From NCBI RefSeq assembly GCF_027912535.1, contig NZ_CP115465.1:2274001-2338000 (forward strand): DNA of 64,000 nt, read 5' to 3'. This document shows, piece by piece, positions 53,252 to 61,906 of this stretch. Position 1 is the first letter of the stretch; each line of letters begins with the position of its first letter. A program made the position numbers and the translations under genes. The stretch comes from Brevundimonas sp. NIBR11. Lineage in GTDB: Bacteria; Pseudomonadota; Alphaproteobacteria; Caulobacterales; Caulobacteraceae. The notes under the pieces are model-generated. The model worked only from the letters and a program-made list of their open reading frames with translations, had not been told where the DNA came from and did not search any database.

Positions 53252-53785
53252 ATGACCTACGTGACACGCGGCGTTTTCGCCGCCGCCAGCCTGTTGTTGA
53301 TGTTGCTGGCAACGGCCCTCGTCGTGCTGGGACTGCGCGAAGCGTGGGAGGGGTTCGCCAACCCCGACGCGTCGGGAGCGGACGCCGTACTGGACGTGCT
53401 CGGCTATGTGATCGTCGCCATCGCCGTGTTCGACGTGGCCAAATACCTTTTCGAGGACGAGGTTCGGCGCGGAAACGAGAAGCGCAGCGCGGCCGAGGCG
53501 CGACGCAGCCTGACCAAGTTCCTGTCCACGATCATCATCGCCCTGTTCCTCGAGGCGCTGGTCATGGTTTTCAAGACGGCCCGCGAGGACGTAACCCAGA
53601 TGGGCTATCCCACGGCGCTTCTGGCTGCGTCGGTGTTTGTGCTGATCGGCCTGGGCATCTTCCAGCGCCTGTCGGCGACGGTCGAGGAGAAGGTCGGGGA
53701 AGACGACGAGGCCGAGGACGACGCCGACCGCGTCGATGCCGGAAAACCCGTCAGACGCGGGAAGGCAGGAACGGCGAAAACGTGA
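53252..53785 (+). CDS. Hypothetical membrane protein
   Basis: A 177-residue protein with four hydrophobic helices (LLLMLLATALVVLGL, VLGYVIVAIAVFDV, TIIIALFLEALVMVF, ALLAASVFVLIGLGIF) and an acidic C-terminal tail (EDDEAEDDADRV). The middle loop is basic. Family not recognised. ATG 53252 follows GGAA. Its 3' end overlaps the convergent RAM-domain gene by 35 bases. Confidence 0.7.
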   Translation: MTYVTRGVFAAASLLLMLLATALVVLGLREAWEGFANPDASGADAVLDVLGYVIVAIAVFDVAKYLFEDEVRRGNEKRSAAEARRSLTKFLSTIIIALFLEALVMVFKTAREDVTQMGYPTALLAASVFVLIGLGIFQRLSATVEEKVGEDDEAEDDADRVDAGKPVRRGKAGTAKT

Positions 53786-54008
53786 TGACGGTGAAGGTGT
53801 CGCGGATATGGGGCCGGGTCTGGACCGACTTCGTCACGAAGGTCCCGATGTCCATCTCCTTCGGCAGCTGGAACTTGGCCAGCAGGTCGTACTGACCCGA
53901 GGTCGAATAGACCTCCGAAACGTTCTCGACATTGTCCACCATGTCGGCGGCGACGTCGTTGGCGTGGCCCAGCTCGCATTTGATGAAGACGAAGATGGCG
54001 GTCATCAT
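53751..54008 (-). CDS. Stand-alone Lrp/AsnC ligand-binding (RAM) domain protein
   Basis: An 85-residue protein consisting only of the RAM domain of Lrp/AsnC regulators: IFVFIKCELGHANDVAADMV, then VSEVYSTSGQYDLLAKF and a final beta strand. It has no DNA-binding HTH. Such stand-alone proteins bind amino acids or assemble with full-length regulators. The start is one of two adjacent ATGs at 54003-54008. It overlaps the convergent membrane-protein gene by 35 bases and is divergent from the hydrolase gene. Confidence 0.8.
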   Translation of the reverse strand: MMTAIFVFIKCELGHANDVAADMVDNVENVSEVYSTSGQYDLLAKFQLPKEMDIGTFVTKSVQTRPHIRDTFTVITFSPFLPSRV

Positions 54009-54053
54009 GGTCGTGGACTCCGGTGTTCGCGGGTCTGAGTAGCGGATGCGGAC

Positions 54054-54860
54054 GTGTCGGATAAGCCCCTCGATCTCGAAGCCGAATACAACAACCGCGC
54101 GGCGGTGCCGGACCACCCTGTCGTCATGGCGCGCTGGAAGGCGGACGCCGAGACAGCCCGCGCCGCCCATCCCCCGACCGCCCTGCCCTACGGGTCCGGC
54201 GAACGCGAGGTGATGGACCTGTTCGAGGCCGGGCCGGACGCGCCCGTCGCGGTCTTCATCCACGGCGGATACTGGCAGGCGCTCGACAAGTCGTGGTTCA
54301 GCTGGGTCGCGTTGGCGCTCCTCGAACACGGCGTCAGCGTCGCCATTCCGTCCTACGACCTTTGCCCCAACGTGCGCCTGGGGAAGATCGTCAGCCAGAT
54401 GCGCGATGCGGTGGAGTTGATCCGCGCCCGAACCGGCAAGCGTCCGGTCGTGTTCGGCCATTCGGCGGGAGGGCATCTGTCGGCCTGCATGTTGTCCGAG
54501 GGCCGGGCGGGTGGGGCCGTGGCGATCTCCGGCCTGTTCAATCTGGAGCCTCTGGTCCCGACCTCGCTTAACGCGGCGCTGGGGCTGGACGCGCGGGAAG
54601 CCGCGGCCCTGTCGCCGGTCCATTGGCCCGTGCCGAACGGATCGACGCCGGGCGGGACGGTGCTGGATTGCGTCGTCGGCGCCGCTGAGACGGCCGAGTT
54701 CGTGCGCCAGTCGCGGGACATGGCGGACGACTGGGGCGGCAAGGGGGTGGACACTCGGTTCGAAGCCCTGCCCGGCCTGAACCATTTCACCGTGCTGGAC
54801 CCGCTCTCCGATCCGGACAGCAGCCTGGTGCGGCGGATCGTAGAACTGGCGAAAGCGTAA
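54054..54860 (+). CDS. Alpha/beta hydrolase, arylformamidase-like
   Basis: A 268-residue hydrolase. The oxyanion motif HGGYW (FIHGGYWQALDK), nucleophile GHSAGGHLS, and a late His in GLNHFTV give a full triad. The HGGYW form and the EYNNRAAVPDHP start fit the kynurenine-formamidase/esterase group, which acts on N-formylkynurenine; no other kynurenine gene is adjacent, so the substrate is uncertain. GTG start at 54054. Confidence 0.8.
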   Translation: MSDKPLDLEAEYNNRAAVPDHPVVMARWKADAETARAAHPPTALPYGSGEREVMDLFEAGPDAPVAVFIHGGYWQALDKSWFSWVALALLEHGVSVAIPSYDLCPNVRLGKIVSQMRDAVELIRARTGKRPVVFGHSAGGHLSACMLSEGRAGGAVAISGLFNLEPLVPTSLNAALGLDAREAAALSPVHWPVPNGSTPGGTVLDCVVGAAETAEFVRQSRDMADDWGGKGVDTRFEALPGLNHFTVLDPLSDPDSSLVRRIVELAKA

Positions 54861-54924
54861 CCGTCAGGGGTCGCAATCGCGCGCCGGGATCGCCACAATA
54901 GTGGCCTGACCACACGGAGCGATC

Positions 54925-56790
54925 ATGGCGGACCCGGCAGCAGGCATGAATCTCGGCCACGCGGTGGTGCTGCTGTCCGCCGCCGTCGTCGCCGTGCCCC
55001 TGTTCCGCAAGCTCGGCATGGGTTCGGTGCTGGGCTACCTGACCGCCGGGGTGATCATCGGCCCCTTCGCGCTCGGCATGATCGGCGATGCCGAGGCCAT
55101 TCTCCACGTTGCCGAGCTCGGCGTGGTCATGTTCCTGTTCATCATCGGACTGGAGATGCGACCGGCGAAGCTGTGGAAGCTACGCAAGGAAATCTTCGGC
55201 CTCGGGGCGGCCCAGGTGGTCACGGCTTCTGTCCTTCTGACCCTCACCGCCATAGCCTTCGGCATCGCCCCGGCCGTGGCCTTCGTCGGCGCCTCGGGCT
55301 TCGTCCTGTCCTCGACCGCTGTAATCATGCAGACCCTGGATGAGCGCAACGAGATCAACACCCCGCACGGTCAGCGGGCGGTGTCGATCTTGTTGCTGGA
55401 AGACCTCGCCATCGTGCCTCTTCTGGCCATCGTGGCGGTGCTGGGGACGGCGCTGGGCACGGCCCAGGACGGACCGCCCCTGTGGCAGACGATCGGCTTC
55501 GCCGTCGCCGCCGTCGTCGGGGTCATCCTGGCCGGCAAATACGCGATCAATCCCATCTTCCGTCAGCTGGCCAAGTACGGCGGGCGCGAGGTCATGCTGG
55601 CCGCCGCCCTGCTGGTCGTCTGCGGCGCGGCCTGGGCCCTGTCTCTCGGGGGGCTGTCGATGGCCATGGGCGCCTTCCTGGCCGGCGTCCTGCTGTCGGA
55701 TTCGACCTTCCGGCATCAGCTGGAGGCGGACGTCGATCCCTTCCGGTCGATCCTGCTCGGCCTGTTCTTCCTGTCGGTCGGGATGTCGCTGAACCTCGGC
55801 GTGGTCGTGACCGACTGGCGCTGGGTCGTCGGCGGGGTCGTCGTGTTCATGCTGGTCAAGGCCATCGGCATCTACACGATCGCCCGCCTGTTCAAGGCCA
55901 AACACCCCGAGGCGCTGGAGCGCTCGGCCCTGTTCGCGCAAGGGGGAGAGTTCGCCTTCGTCCTGTTCGGCGCGGCCATGATGGCCGGGCTGTTCGACGC
56001 CAGGACGGCGGCGATCTTCACCGCCATCGTCATCCTGTCGATGGTGGCCACGCCATTGGTGACGGCGGTGGTGTCGCGCTTCTTCCTCAAGGAGGCCGAG
56101 ATCGACGTCGACGAGGTGGACGGGGTCGACCGGGCCCAGAACCTGCGCGAGCGGGTGCTGGTCATCGGCTTCGGCCGCTTCGCCCAGGTAGTCTGTCAGC
56201 CGCTTTTGGCGCGCGACGTGGACGTTTCGATCATCGACATGGATGTGGAGATGATTCAGGCCGCCGGAAACTTCGGCTTCAAGGTCTATTACGGCGACGG
56301 CTCGCGGCTGGACGTACTGCGGGCTTCCGGGGCCGAGACGGCTGAGACCATCCTGGTCTGCGTGGACAAGCCGGAAGCCGCCGACCGGATCGTGGAGCTG
56401 GTCAAGGCCGAGTTCCCCCTGACCAAGCTGTTCGTGCGCGCCTACGATCGCGGCCACTCGATACGATTGATCAACGCGGGCGTGGAGTTCCACATCCGCG
56501 AGACCTTTGAAAGCGCCCTGGCCTTCGGCGAGCATGTGCTGAAGGACCTTGGCTTCTCCGAGGACGAGGCCCGCGAGACCATCGAGGACGTCCGTCGCCG
56601 CGACGAGGAGCGCCTGACGCTCCAGGTCACGGGCGGCTTGCAGGCGGGGCGCAGCCTGTGGCGCAACAACACCTCCACGCCGCAGCCGGAACCCTATGTG
56701 AAGCCGCGCCGCGAGGCCCGAGCCCTGAACGAGGACACCGCTGAGGTCATGGTCGCCGAGGACGAGGAACGGCGGCAGGAGCAGGCCTGA
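54925..56790 (+). CDS. Kef-type potassium/proton antiporter with RCK domain
   Basis: A 621-residue CPA2 family protein: about twelve helices in the first 390 residues with the transport motif GFVLSSTAVIMQTLDER and EDLAIVPLLA, then a TrkA-N/RCK domain beginning RVLVIGFGRFAQVV. Acidic tail after residue 540. In E. coli KefB/C this protects against electrophiles under glutathione control; the glutathione site is not resolved here. GGAGCGATC precedes ATG. Confidence 0.88.
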   Translation: MADPAAGMNLGHAVVLLSAAVVAVPLFRKLGMGSVLGYLTAGVIIGPFALGMIGDAEAILHVAELGVVMFLFIIGLEMRPAKLWKLRKEIFGLGAAQVVTASVLLTLTAIAFGIAPAVAFVGASGFVLSSTAVIMQTLDERNEINTPHGQRAVSILLLEDLAIVPLLAIVAVLGTALGTAQDGPPLWQTIGFAVAAVVGVILAGKYAINPIFRQLAKYGGREVMLAAALLVVCGAAWALSLGGLSMAMGAFLAGVLLSDSTFRHQLEADVDPFRSILLGLFFLSVGMSLNLGVVVTDWRWVVGGVVVFMLVKAIGIYTIARLFKAKHPEALERSALFAQGGEFAFVLFGAAMMAGLFDARTAAIFTAIVILSMVATPLVTAVVSRFFLKEAEIDVDEVDGVDRAQNLRERVLVIGFGRFAQVVCQPLLARDVDVSIIDMDVEMIQAAGNFGFKVYYGDGSRLDVLRASGAETAETILVCVDKPEAADRIVELVKAEFPLTKLFVRAYDRGHSIRLINAGVEFHIRETFESALAFGEHVLKDLGFSEDEARETIEDVRRRDEERLTLQVTGGLQAGRSLWRNNTSTPQPEPYVKPRREARALNEDTAEVMVAEDEERRQEQA

Positions 56791-56847
56791 GCCAAGCCTG
56801 GAGCCCGATCCGACCGGAGCATCGCGTACGCCTGTCGGGAGCAGGCT

Positions 56848-57228
56848 CTAGGGCTGGATGACGACCCAGTCGCCGCCTTCGCGCCGCGCGGTCCAGCGCT
56901 GGCCGTCCCAGTCCTCGAAATTCAGGATCGCATCCCTGTGAGACTGCCCGGCCCCGACCGGGACATGGAAGAACTCTCGGCGATAGGGGTTCCAACTCGC
57001 CTGCCAGCAGGCCCCGCCCCAGGTGCGATAGCGCATGATGTTGTCGTGTGACGGGCCGCCGGCCTCCGGGGTGTGAATGAAGACCTCACTCTCCAGCCGC
57101 ACGCGCCAGCGCGATCCGTCGCAGGTCACATAGGGGATCTCGCTGACCGTCCGTTCCGGGCGCCCCGCAGGCGCGGCCGCCGCAAACAGACCCAGGGCGA
57201 GACCCATCACTGCCTGAAAACCGACCAT
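56848..57228 (-). CDS. Hypothetical secreted protein
   Basis: A 126-residue protein: signal-like N-terminus (GLALGLFAAAAPAG), then a Trp-rich beta domain (WGGACWQASWNPYRREFF, DWDGQRWTARREGGDW). Single cysteine pair (TCDG, GACW). No family recognised; it may bind cell-wall or other polymers. It converges with the Kef-type gene and stands about 150 bases from the next plus-strand gene. Confidence 0.55.
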   Translation of the reverse strand: MVGFQAVMGLALGLFAAAAPAGRPERTVSEIPYVTCDGSRWRVRLESEVFIHTPEAGGPSHDNIMRYRTWGGACWQASWNPYRREFFHVPVGAGQSHRDAILNFEDWDGQRWTARREGGDWVVIQP

Positions 57229-57380
57229 CGATCGCCCACCTTCGCCTAAAGCCTGACCATTGAAGACCGCCCCCTATGCGGCGCTTCGGCAACAGTCGTT
57301 CGCTTAAAGCCACGCGCGGCCACCAAGCGAGGAACAGCTTGGCCTTTGGCGCCATTGTTTGCGTTGGAAAGGGACTCGCC

Positions 57381-57689
57381 ATGCCGACCAAGAAGCCGAA
57401 CAAGCCCGACCTTCGTCTCGTCGCCGAGAGCGAGGTCTATGATCTGATGCGTGGCCCGCAGACGACGGCCGATCGGGTCAAACGGCTTCAGGCCGAGGCC
57501 CGAGCCCTGGCCATCGAACAGGTTGAGCAGCTCGAGAGGATCCTCGGCGAGGCCGCGTCCCTGGCCGACGAGATCGCCAAGGGCGGCGACGCCTATCCCG
57601 TCGGCGCCCGCGAGATCGCCTCGCGTTTGGCCGAAGACCTCCCCGCCAAGGCCGAGACCATCAAGGCGATCGTGTCGCGTCTGCCGTAA
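57381..57689 (+). CDS. Small helical hypothetical protein
   Basis: A 102-residue helical protein with a Lys/Pro-rich start (MPTKKPNKPDLRL) and heptad-like helices (DRVKRLQAEARALAIEQVEQ, cut). ATG 57381 follows GGAAAGGGA, better than the upstream in-frame start. The family is unrecognised but the codon use and ribosome site support a real gene. Its end overlaps the convergent DUF4126 gene by about 29 bases. Confidence 0.6.
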   Translation: MPTKKPNKPDLRLVAESEVYDLMRGPQTTADRVKRLQAEARALAIEQVEQLERILGEAASLADEIAKGGDAYPVGAREIASRLAEDLPAKAETIKAIVSRLP

Positions 57690-58326
57690 GTCCGTTGCGG
57701 GCGTAAAGCTTCGCCCTCAGCCGGTTGGCCAGGCGGAACAGCAGCACCGCCAGAACGATCAAAACCACCGGGACCAGGATCGGGGCGAGGAGCGCCAGGA
57801 TCACCGTGAAGACGCTCAGCACGTCCTCTATGAAAGACAAAATCGGGTTGCCGACGCCGCCTGTCGTGGCCGTCGACGTCAATCGGGCTCCACCCTGGGC
57901 CGCGTTGAAGGCGAAGGCCGCGGGCGCCCCGACGATGATTCCGGCGACGGCGGCCGTGGTCGGATCGAGCCCGGCGAAGACGCTGCCCGCGGCGATCGCG
58001 CCCGCGACCGGCCGGGTGAAGGCGCCCATGACGTTCAGCCCGTGATCGACCACGGGGATCTTGTCGCCCGCGAACTCCACCACCGCCGCGACACCCAGGG
58101 CGGCGATGGAGGGCCAGTCCGCGAGCCAGCTCATCTGGTCGTTCAACTCGATCCCGAAAAGGCGAAACTTGACCGCCAGCGCCAGCATCAACAGCGGCAG
58201 AAAGGTCCGCAGCCCCGTCGCCGAGGCCAGGCCCAGCCCCAGGAGGGCGGGCAGGACCCAGACCTGAAATGGTCCGGCGACCGTTTCCAGCCCCTGCTGA
58301 ACGCCTTGAAGATCGATGCCGTCCAT
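57661..58326 (-). CDS. DUF4126-family membrane protein
   Basis: A 221-residue polytopic membrane protein. SATGLRTFLPLLMLALAV near the start, DKIPVVDHGLNVMGAFTRPV and NPILSFIEDVLSVFTVIL are the DUF4126 blocks. Function unknown; family often sits with transport or envelope genes. Overlaps convergently with the helical protein by 29 bases. Confidence 0.85.
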   Translation of the reverse strand: MDGIDLQGVQQGLETVAGPFQVWVLPALLGLGLASATGLRTFLPLLMLALAVKFRLFGIELNDQMSWLADWPSIAALGVAAVVEFAGDKIPVVDHGLNVMGAFTRPVAGAIAAGSVFAGLDPTTAAVAGIIVGAPAAFAFNAAQGGARLTSTATTGGVGNPILSFIEDVLSVFTVILALLAPILVPVVLIVLAVLLFRLANRLRAKLYARNGLTADATRSP

Positions 58327-58424
58327 TCGGATGTCCCTTATCAGACACAGGCCGCCGAGGAGGATAATACCCGGAACCGCGCGCGGGTCCGCCGGTTTCG
58401 CTGGGGAGTTTCAAGGAGAGCCCC

Positions 58425-59414
58425 ATGACCGACCGTTTCGTACCCGCCGCCGAGAACACCGCCGACCACGAGCGGAAGATTCAGTCGGAGATCGATGGCA
58501 AGGCGGAGCAGGGCGGCGGCGAGGGTCAGGATAAGGGTGCGGTCCAGGCCGGCGCCCGCCGCTATCCGGAACCCCCCTTCCCCCAGCAGCATCAGACCAA
58601 GCCCGGAAACGAGGCGGCGCTGGATCCGGCGCCGATGTACGACGCCCCCTTCTGGAAGGGCTCGGGCAAGCTGGAGGGGTTCGCGGCCCTCATCACCGGC
58701 GCCGACTCGGGCATCGGTCGCGGCGTGGCCGTCCTGTTCGCGCGTGAGGGCTGCGATGTCGCCATCTGTCACCTCGACGAGGACGCGGACGCCGAGGAGA
58801 CGAAAAAGGCCGTCGAGGCGGAGGGTCGTCGCGCCATCGTCCTTAAGGGCGACGTCGCCGATCCGGCCTTTTCGAAGATGGCGGTGGCCGAGACGCTGAA
58901 GGCCTTCGGCCGCCTCGATGTCGTCGTTCCTAACGCCGCCTTCCAGGAACATGTCGACGCCTTCGAGGACCTGACCTTCGAGCATTTCGACCGGACGCTG
59001 AAGACCAACCTCTACGGCTACTTCAACCTGACCCAAGCGGCTGTGCCGCACATGAAGGCGGGCGGGTCGATCGTGATGACCGGTTCGGTGACGGGCATCC
59101 TCGGCAACAAGGATCTGCTTGACTATTCAATGACCAAGGGCGGCATTCACGCCTTCGCCCGCTCGCTGGGTACACACCTCGCGAAGCGCGGCATTCGCGT
59201 CAACGTGGTCGCGCCCGGCCCGGTTTGGACGCCCTTGAACCCCGCCGACAAACAGGCCGAGGATGTCGCTCATTTCGGGGAGGACACGGTGATGAAGCGC
59301 CCCGCCCAGCCCGAAGAGATCGCTCCGGCCTACGTCTTCCTCGCCTCGCCCCAGATGTCGAGCTTCATCACCGGCGAGTTGCTGCCGATCATCGGCGGCT
59401 ATTCGGGAGGCTAG
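58425..59414 (+). CDS. SDR-family oxidoreductase with polar N-terminal extension
   Basis: A 329-residue SDR of the YghA/general-stress type. Residues 1-60 are a Gly/Gln/Glu-rich flexible stretch (KAEQGGGEGQDKG), then GADSGIGRGVAVL cofactor loop, VVVPNAAFQ, TGSVTGILG, and the catalytic YSMTKGG. Proteins of this group are cytosolic stress reductases of unclear substrate. GGAGAGCC precedes ATG. Its stop overlaps the convergent GNAT gene. Confidence 0.88.
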   Translation: MTDRFVPAAENTADHERKIQSEIDGKAEQGGGEGQDKGAVQAGARRYPEPPFPQQHQTKPGNEAALDPAPMYDAPFWKGSGKLEGFAALITGADSGIGRGVAVLFAREGCDVAICHLDEDADAEETKKAVEAEGRRAIVLKGDVADPAFSKMAVAETLKAFGRLDVVVPNAAFQEHVDAFEDLTFEHFDRTLKTNLYGYFNLTQAAVPHMKAGGSIVMTGSVTGILGNKDLLDYSMTKGGIHAFARSLGTHLAKRGIRVNVVAPGPVWTPLNPADKQAEDVAHFGEDTVMKRPAQPEEIAPAYVFLASPQMSSFITGELLPIIGGYSGG

Positions 59415-59698
59415 CCGACGACGTCCGCCTGATCCGGATGACGCTTGAACCAGGCCACGGCGTAACCGCACACCGGCGTCAGGCGATGATCCTCTGCGCG
59501 GGCGTGGTCGGCCAGGCTCTGCATGAACTGGCCCGCCGCGCCCGATCCGCGCAGTTCATCCTCGGCCTCGACGTGCAGGATGGCGCGGCGGTTTCCCTGC
59601 ACCGAATAGTCGGCCCAGACGCGTCGCGTCTGACCCTCCCCATCCGTGAACCCCTGTTCGTAGCGTTGTTCGGCCACGACATCGCGGAAGTCGGTCAT
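59411..59698 (-). CDS. Small GNAT-family acetyltransferase (YjdJ-like)
   Basis: A 95-residue protein of the short N-acetyltransferase-like group: ADYSVQGNRRAILHVEAEDELRGSGAAGQ (cut) matches the acetyl-CoA pocket GxGxxG/A, and LTPVCGYAVAWFKRHP the closing helix. The enzymatic role is unproven. Its stop is shared with the convergent SDR gene. Confidence 0.8.
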   Translation of the reverse strand: MTDFRDVVAEQRYEQGFTDGEGQTRRVWADYSVQGNRRAILHVEAEDELRGSGAAGQFMQSLADHARAEDHRLTPVCGYAVAWFKRHPDQADVVG

Positions 59699-59766
59699 GA
59701 AGATCCCCTCGTTGCTACGAGAAGAATGTCTTGCATCGGCGGACCGTTCCGTACGGTCACGTATGA

Positions 59767-60156
59767 TCAGGCGGGCCTGTCAGCCAGAAGGTTCAGCAGC
59801 CCCAGAACGCTCTTCACGGTGAACCAGACGCTGAGCAGGAACCAGAGCAGGAGAAACAGAAGCAGGAAGGGGATGCCGATCAGCACGATCGAGGCGACGC
59901 TTGAGATTGCGATCAGCACCCACAGGGCGATGGTCCACCAGAAGACCGACCAGAACAGCGCGATCTGGGCCTCGATATGCTGGCGTGCGACGCCCGTGGC
60001 CGAACCGCGCGCGGCGTAGGACACCACCAGTCCGACCAGAACCAACACGTTCGCCGAAGGAATCGAAAGGATATAGAGCGCCCAGGCCACTAGAGCGGCG
60101 GGCTTGCCCTCGGCTTCGTGGCCCGCCTCGAGACGGGGTTGGGATGCGTCGAACAT
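59767..60156 (-). CDS. DUF4870-like membrane protein
   Basis: A 129-residue protein with three hydrophobic segments (VAWALYILSIPSANVLVLVG, IALFWSVFWWTIALWVLIAI, LLFLLLWFLLSVWFTV). The pattern fits DUF4870, small tic20-like membrane proteins of unknown function. A second copy follows on the same strand after 80 bases. Confidence 0.75.
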   Translation of the reverse strand: MFDASQPRLEAGHEAEGKPAALVAWALYILSIPSANVLVLVGLVVSYAARGSATGVARQHIEAQIALFWSVFWWTIALWVLIAISSVASIVLIGIPFLLLFLLLWFLLSVWFTVKSVLGLLNLLADRPA

Positions 60157-60236
60157 TCAGTCGCTCCTTTATTGACGAGAGCCTTATTCACGGGATCGGC
60201 CGGATCGCTGCACGATCCCTCCTCAGCCGATCAGGC

Positions 60237-60908
60237 TCAGAACAGCCAGGCGCGTGGCTTCTCGATCGGTCGGCTCGCCTTCAGCTTCAGAACGCCTCCA
60301 GCGCCCCGAAGGATCAACCAGACCGCCAGAACGAACAGAACGAAGACCCCCAGGCCCACGGCGATCAGGATAGCGCCGAGCAGGGCGACCACCGCGCCCG
60401 CCCAAAGGGTGCGCTGTTGGAACATGAAGTGGCTCGCGGCGATCTCGCCTTTTGGAGCCGCCCGGCCGGTGACGGCCAGAAGGGCGAGCACGGCGGAGAC
60501 GCCCAGCGTCGGCACCGCGAAGAGAATCAGGGCGTAGACGGTGTAAATGCCCATGGCGCCGTCGATCGGCGCCTGTTGTTCGCCGCGACGTGCGAAGCTT
60601 CCGACAGGTTGTTCGGCGACCGGCGTCTCGCGCGCCCAGCGGGGAACCGGTTCGGGCGCGGGCGGCGGGGCCGGGATCGGCGTCGGAGCAGCCATCTCGG
60701 GAACCGGGGCGACGACCGGGCCAGGCGTCGGTTCGAACAACCCGGCCCCGACTTTCGGCTCCGGCTCGACGGGTCTGCGCTCACGCGTCCGGCCCTCGAG
60801 CGCCGCGGGTGTGGCGAATCCGATCAGGTCGTCGTCATGATGGTCCGGCTCGGACGGCCGGCGTGCACTGGGATCGCCGGGCTCGGCCATCGGGGTCCTC
60901 GCGTTCAT
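60237..60908 (-). CDS. DUF4870-like protein with long Pro/Arg-rich N-terminus
   Basis: A 223-residue protein. Residues 1-110 are hydrophilic, Pro- and charge-rich (PIPAPPPAPEPVPRW), then three helices similar to the neighbour (IYTVYALILFAVPTLGVSAV, TLWAGAVVALLGAILIAVGL). ATG 60908 is chosen; 60890 is a second in-frame ATG. Probably a paralogue of the 59767 gene with an added tail. Confidence 0.7.
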   Translation of the reverse strand: MNARTPMAEPGDPSARRPSEPDHHDDDLIGFATPAALEGRTRERRPVEPEPKVGAGLFEPTPGPVVAPVPEMAAPTPIPAPPPAPEPVPRWARETPVAEQPVGSFARRGEQQAPIDGAMGIYTVYALILFAVPTLGVSAVLALLAVTGRAAPKGEIAASHFMFQQRTLWAGAVVALLGAILIAVGLGVFVLFVLAVWLILRGAGGVLKLKASRPIEKPRAWLF

Positions 60909-60945
60909 GGTGGCGACAATGGCGGGGCGGCCCGTCCGAGGCAAG

Positions 60946-61467
60946 TCAGCCGAGGTCGTTGATCGAGAGATCGGCCCGGTCCATCCAGCTTCCGGCCATC
61001 CAACCGCGCTCGGCGGCGCTTAGATGCTCGCCGATCAGGATGGCGTTGGTCGGCGTCTCTTCGAGCGTCAGTTCGACGCAGCGATAGGGCGAGCCATCGG
61101 CGGCCAAGATGGCGTCGAGCTTGCGCCTCAGGGCGACGGCGAAGGCCTCGGTCGTCGGGTCGCCATCGAAGACCATCAAGCGAGGCACGCGCTGCGGTTC
61201 GGTCTCCCGAAACCACGCCAGCATGGGATCGACGGCGTTCATCTGAAACGCGTGATCCACGGCCTTGTCGATGAAGCCGTGCCAGCGGCCTTTCAGCGTC
61301 TCGAACGAGGCGACGTAGTTGGAGCCGCCGAAATCCATCTCCGCGTCGGTGGCCAGGACGACGTGGACGAACTCGTTATGACCATGCGGCACCGCGCAGC
61401 GCGACGAGGGGTCGGCCAGCAGACGATGGGCCATCGAAAAGCGGCGTGTGAAACGAACCTGGGGCAT
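60946..61467 (-). CDS. 6-pyruvoyl-tetrahydropterin synthase family protein
   Basis: A 173-residue tunnelling-fold enzyme. FSMAHRLL and CAVPHGHNEF supply zinc histidines and a catalytic Cys; ELTLEET carries the substrate Glu. Members make 6-pyruvoyl-tetrahydropterin or, as QueD, 6-carboxy-tetrahydropterin for queuosine; which applies is unclear, though queG is in the window and folB plus a pteridine-reductase-like gene are adjacent. ATG 61467 begins the homology. Confidence 0.82.
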   Translation of the reverse strand: MPQVRFTRRFSMAHRLLADPSSRCAVPHGHNEFVHVVLATDAEMDFGGSNYVASFETLKGRWHGFIDKAVDHAFQMNAVDPMLAWFRETEPQRVPRLMVFDGDPTTEAFAVALRRKLDAILAADGSPYRCVELTLEETPTNAILIGEHLSAAERGWMAGSWMDRADLSINDLG

Positions 61468-61519
61468 TGCGCGGCGACATGTCGTGCCGAAAGCCGGCAA
61501 AGGCAAGGCTGGACCTTGA

Positions 61520-61906
61520 TCAGCGCCGATAGGTCAGCTCGCACCCGGCCCCGTCGGCGGCCTCCAGCGCGCCCGGCTTGTCAACCCGGACGGTGACTCC
61601 CAGCACCCGTCGATCCTCCAGACAGTGGAGGGCCAACCGTTCGGCGAAGGTCTCGACGAGACCAACATGCCCCTCGGCGATTATGCGGCGGACCGAGGCG
61701 GCGATGGTCTCGTAGTTGATGGTGTCGTGGAGGCCGTGGACCTCTGCCTGGCCAAGATCCAGCGTCACGTCGATGACGAGGGTCTGGAGCCGTCCATGCT
61801 CGTGATCGTAGACGCCGATGCCCGCCTCGACCCGCAGGCCTTTCACGAAGACGGTCAGGTTTTCGCGCCGGGCGGCCGAAGGAAACTGGGTCACGGCGCT
61901 GTTCAC
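61520..61906 (-). CDS. folB: Dihydroneopterin aldolase-like protein
   Basis: A 128-residue FolB: VKGLRVEAGIGVYDHEHGRLQ binds the pterin ring, and YETIAASVRRIIAEGHVGLVETFAERLA (cut) carries the catalytic Glu and Lys region. It cleaves or epimerises dihydroneopterin in folate synthesis. GTG start at 61906 overlaps the upstream SDR stop as GTGA. Part of the pterin cluster. Confidence 0.87.
   Translation of the reverse strand: MNSAVTQFPSAARRENLTVFVKGLRVEAGIGVYDHEHGRLQTLVIDVTLDLGQAEVHGLHDTINYETIAASVRRIIAEGHVGLVETFAERLALHCLEDRRVLGVTVRVDKPGALEAADGAGCELTYRR

Noticed and set aside
55180..56535. 451-codon minus-strand ORF over the Kef-type gene
   Set aside because: Antisense shadow; membrane helices and RCK motif are on the plus strand.
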